A stretch of DNA of 64,000 bases from Didymodactylos carnosus. Its lineage: Eukaryota; Rotifera; Eurotatoria; Philodinida; Philodinidae. This document shows, in pieces, positions 61,691 to 64,000 of the stretch. The position numbers and the translations under genes were made by a program. A model generated the notes under the pieces. It worked only from the letters and a program-made list of their open reading frames with translations, made no database searches and was not told the DNA's origin. Position 1 is the first letter of the stretch, and each line of letters opens with the position of its first letter. The DNA lies in contig CAJNOQ010000069.1 of NCBI GenBank assembly GCA_905250885.1, positions 19,037 to 83,036 of the forward strand, read 5' to 3'.

Positions 61691-64000
61691 CCTTGTAAGT
61701 ATGTCTCAGAATTGTAAGCAAAGTATTATTTGATTCAGTAGTTATTGAGCATAATTCTAAGAGTATTTAGAAGTTTTCAGCAATCGGTGCAGAATTAGTA
61801 TCTATCTTAATTTCTACAGTTAGTTTCCATTTTGACATTTTGAATATAATCCACATAATTTAACTGAACATTCTAAAATTAGAGAATTAAAGATTATTGT
61901 GTGACAATTTTGACAAAAATTTGTGTCTACTAAATGCTTTGAAACACAATATAATGTATCATTGTCATACTTGTCTACAAAATTCACATTATTAAGTGAA
62001 ATTGTTCAGAGCTTATTTGTGTGCTAAGAAAATATTTTGGAATAAAGAAAGATTACTGTCATAATTGATTGTTTAGAAAATATCGATTAGTTAATGTTTG
62101 GTAGAAGGATGAATACATTATAGTAGTGTAGAACGATACAGGAAGAACAAAGAAGGTAGAACTTATAATTGGTGAAAATTCTAGCACAGCCGAACGATGA
62201 GCGATGGAGATCTCGGATGTGCGCAGAGTTATAGATCTAGAACGAAAAGTCTACTGGGCTTTCGAAAAACGCGATCTCTATAATTTTGTCAGATCAGATA
62301 TACTATGGTAGATCATCAAGGTCGAAAAAATAATTTTTGATTATAATGACTCTCCGACTCTCTCAGAAATATACTTCAGTTTTTCTGTCTCATGTGTGAG
62401 TCTCCAGAGTCATTCCAATATATGAAAAGTGAAAATTGACTGCAAGATAGATCGTATTTTCACATTTTACAAATATAACATCATTAGCTTATGTGCTACT
62501 AATTTTCTCGATTAGTACTACAAGATATAGGAAAAGTACAAATTAGTCTAAAACAACTGATGTTTATAGACAAGCATTAATTAATCTAAAAAAAATTTTA
62601 TTACTTAAAAGAAAATATCTGTGTTCCATATCTCCACAATAGTAAAATGTTAGGGTAGCTAAAAAATCCTGTTACTCTGAAAAAGGAATCTGTCATTAGA
62701 ATATTTTCACAAGTGCTTTTCTTTCAGAAAAATTTGAGCTGTTCTCACCAAGATCCCCAAATAGATAGAGGTTTAATAAAACGACTATAACTCAAAAAGT
62801 AAAAGATATTTGCACAAATAGATTTCACTACTGAATTCAGCACACTTTTCTCTATAAAATGATATTAATCAGACATCTTCATTCTTTTTTTTTTGTGAAT
62901 CTATACCTATTGGGCATCTTGGTGAGAGAAGCTTAATCTTTTTTGAAAGGAAAAAATATGAAGCCATTTTGATCAATTTTTATCCACCAGAGCCTGGCCT
63001 TTCTAATGATAGTATAGAAGTCTAGGTTGAGGATAGCTGTTTCTAGAGTCCCGGTCTTATCCTGTGAAAATGTTTGGTACCCTATCCCTATCATGCCCTG
63101 CTACACCCTCTCCCTACCCTATGGTTTCAGGTGGTCTTAGAGCCCTGGTGGCTTTGTTAGCTACCCCTCCCCCCCCCTCTATTTTGTCCCGCAAGTCGAG
63201 TTCTAAATGGTGGTCTTTTATTGCGATCAAATTTTGTCGCCTGCTAGTAGTCCAGTGGTAACCCCCACATACTTGAAGTCCATCCCCTGTTAGAAGTACG
63301 TTTTAGCAAAATCTTTTTCAAAATTCCCCTATATGATATAGTTCATCCAGATTTGTCAAACAAAACTCTACCCTATCCTGTGACTTCGGAGGCCTTCCCT
63401 GCAGGGTAAGATAGGGTAAGAGCGCCTGCATATCTCTAGCTGGGGGTGCAACCTTAAACAACGCTGTTTTTTTTTAAAATTGTTAGAGCTTTTAACTGCT
63501 CTAAGTACATAATCGAACTTGTTTTTGATGTATGGCAAAATGAGTAGAACATGTACTTTATGGGAAAATATTTGAGAAAAATGAAATCTTTCATTAAAAT
63601 ATTCAATTCTTGTAGCAAAATGTGTAGCTGCTGCAAAAAGTCTTATGGCCTGAAAATCATTCAGCTAAAAGTAGAAGATAACTAAACTTCTTCTGATTCG
63701 AAGAATTTAAATGGCATTTTCTAAAGAAAAGTTCTTTTTATATATATAAAAGCGTTAAAACAATATCAAATATAATATTTTTGATCAACGAAGAAAAAAT
63801 CAAAAAAACACTTACTATGTTCAATAAATAACATCGAGAAGACATGACGCTTCAAGGAAATACCGTAAGGTGTTTTTCCCAATTAAATTTGTTAGTTTGA
63901 AATGCAATTTTTTACTGTCAAATTTTAGTCATATAACAAATGAGTGTAATTATTAGAGGTTCCGCTATTTCGGGATGTAAACACGTTTTAGAATAAAAAT

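Larger units (their letters stand above)
56433..64000. other. Gene-free stretch with foldback and TIR elements
   Basis: I can support only the repeat elements at 58441-59284, 59298-59680, 60723-61250 and 61500-61690. Open reading frames at 56691-56987, 57157-57399 and others are Lys/Asn/Phe-rich without domains. A C/T-rich patch with a C9 run lies at about 63040-63190. No RNA gene was recognised. Confidence 0.5.

Overview
The window looks like part of an invertebrate nuclear genome. It is AT-rich, its genes are split by many very short GT-AG introns (mostly 55-70 bp), and the space between genes is filled with short palindromic or inverted-repeat transposable elements. The style of the genes (TIR, NHR and WxxW domains, tiny introns) suggests a rotifer, most likely bdelloid. 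That assignment is inference; no database was searched.

Layout. 1-11.7 kb is almost free of genes: one possible first coding exon (2932-3000, minus) and several inverted-repeat elements. 11.75-12.3 kb carries the main exon of an LRMDA-like leucine-rich-repeat gene (plus). 12.3-22.6 kb is again repeat territory, with hAT-type MITEs, a foldback element and a decayed LINE reverse-transcriptase tail. 22.66-30.03 kb is a 22- or 23-exon Na,K-ATPase alpha-like gene (minus). A complete WxxW-trypsin gene lies inside one of its introns, on the same strand. 33.37-35.64 kb is a six-exon membrane-anchored cholinesterase/carboxylesterase-like gene (minus). 41.08-44.66 kb is an SPPL2-like intramembrane aspartyl protease gene (plus) with a MITE in an intron. 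45.79-48.82 kb is a three-exon secreted protein with 49-residue tandem repeats (minus). 49.14-56.43 kb is a roughly 19-exon gene (minus) for a predicted NHR-Roc-COR-Death-TIR protein that ends in a CaaX-like tail. 56.4-64 kb holds only repeats and unassigned sequence.

Three genes stand out. (1) The ATPase-like gene keeps the length, exon phases and membrane segments of a Na,K-ATPase alpha subunit but has lost the diagnostic residues of the TGES, DKTGT, KGAPER and TGDGVND motifs, so it reads as a conserved pseudo-ATPase. (2) The SPPL2-like gene keeps both catalytic aspartates but has lost the glycines of GxGD and the PAL motif. (3) The NHR-ROCO-Death-TIR protein is an innate-immunity-style multidomain receptor or switch that I do not recognise as a described family. 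It is the best candidate for an undescribed system. One single-base frameshift and one unresolved terminal splice junction leave open whether this copy is fully functional.

The genes do not form a pathway. They are independent eukaryotic loci separated by transposon debris.
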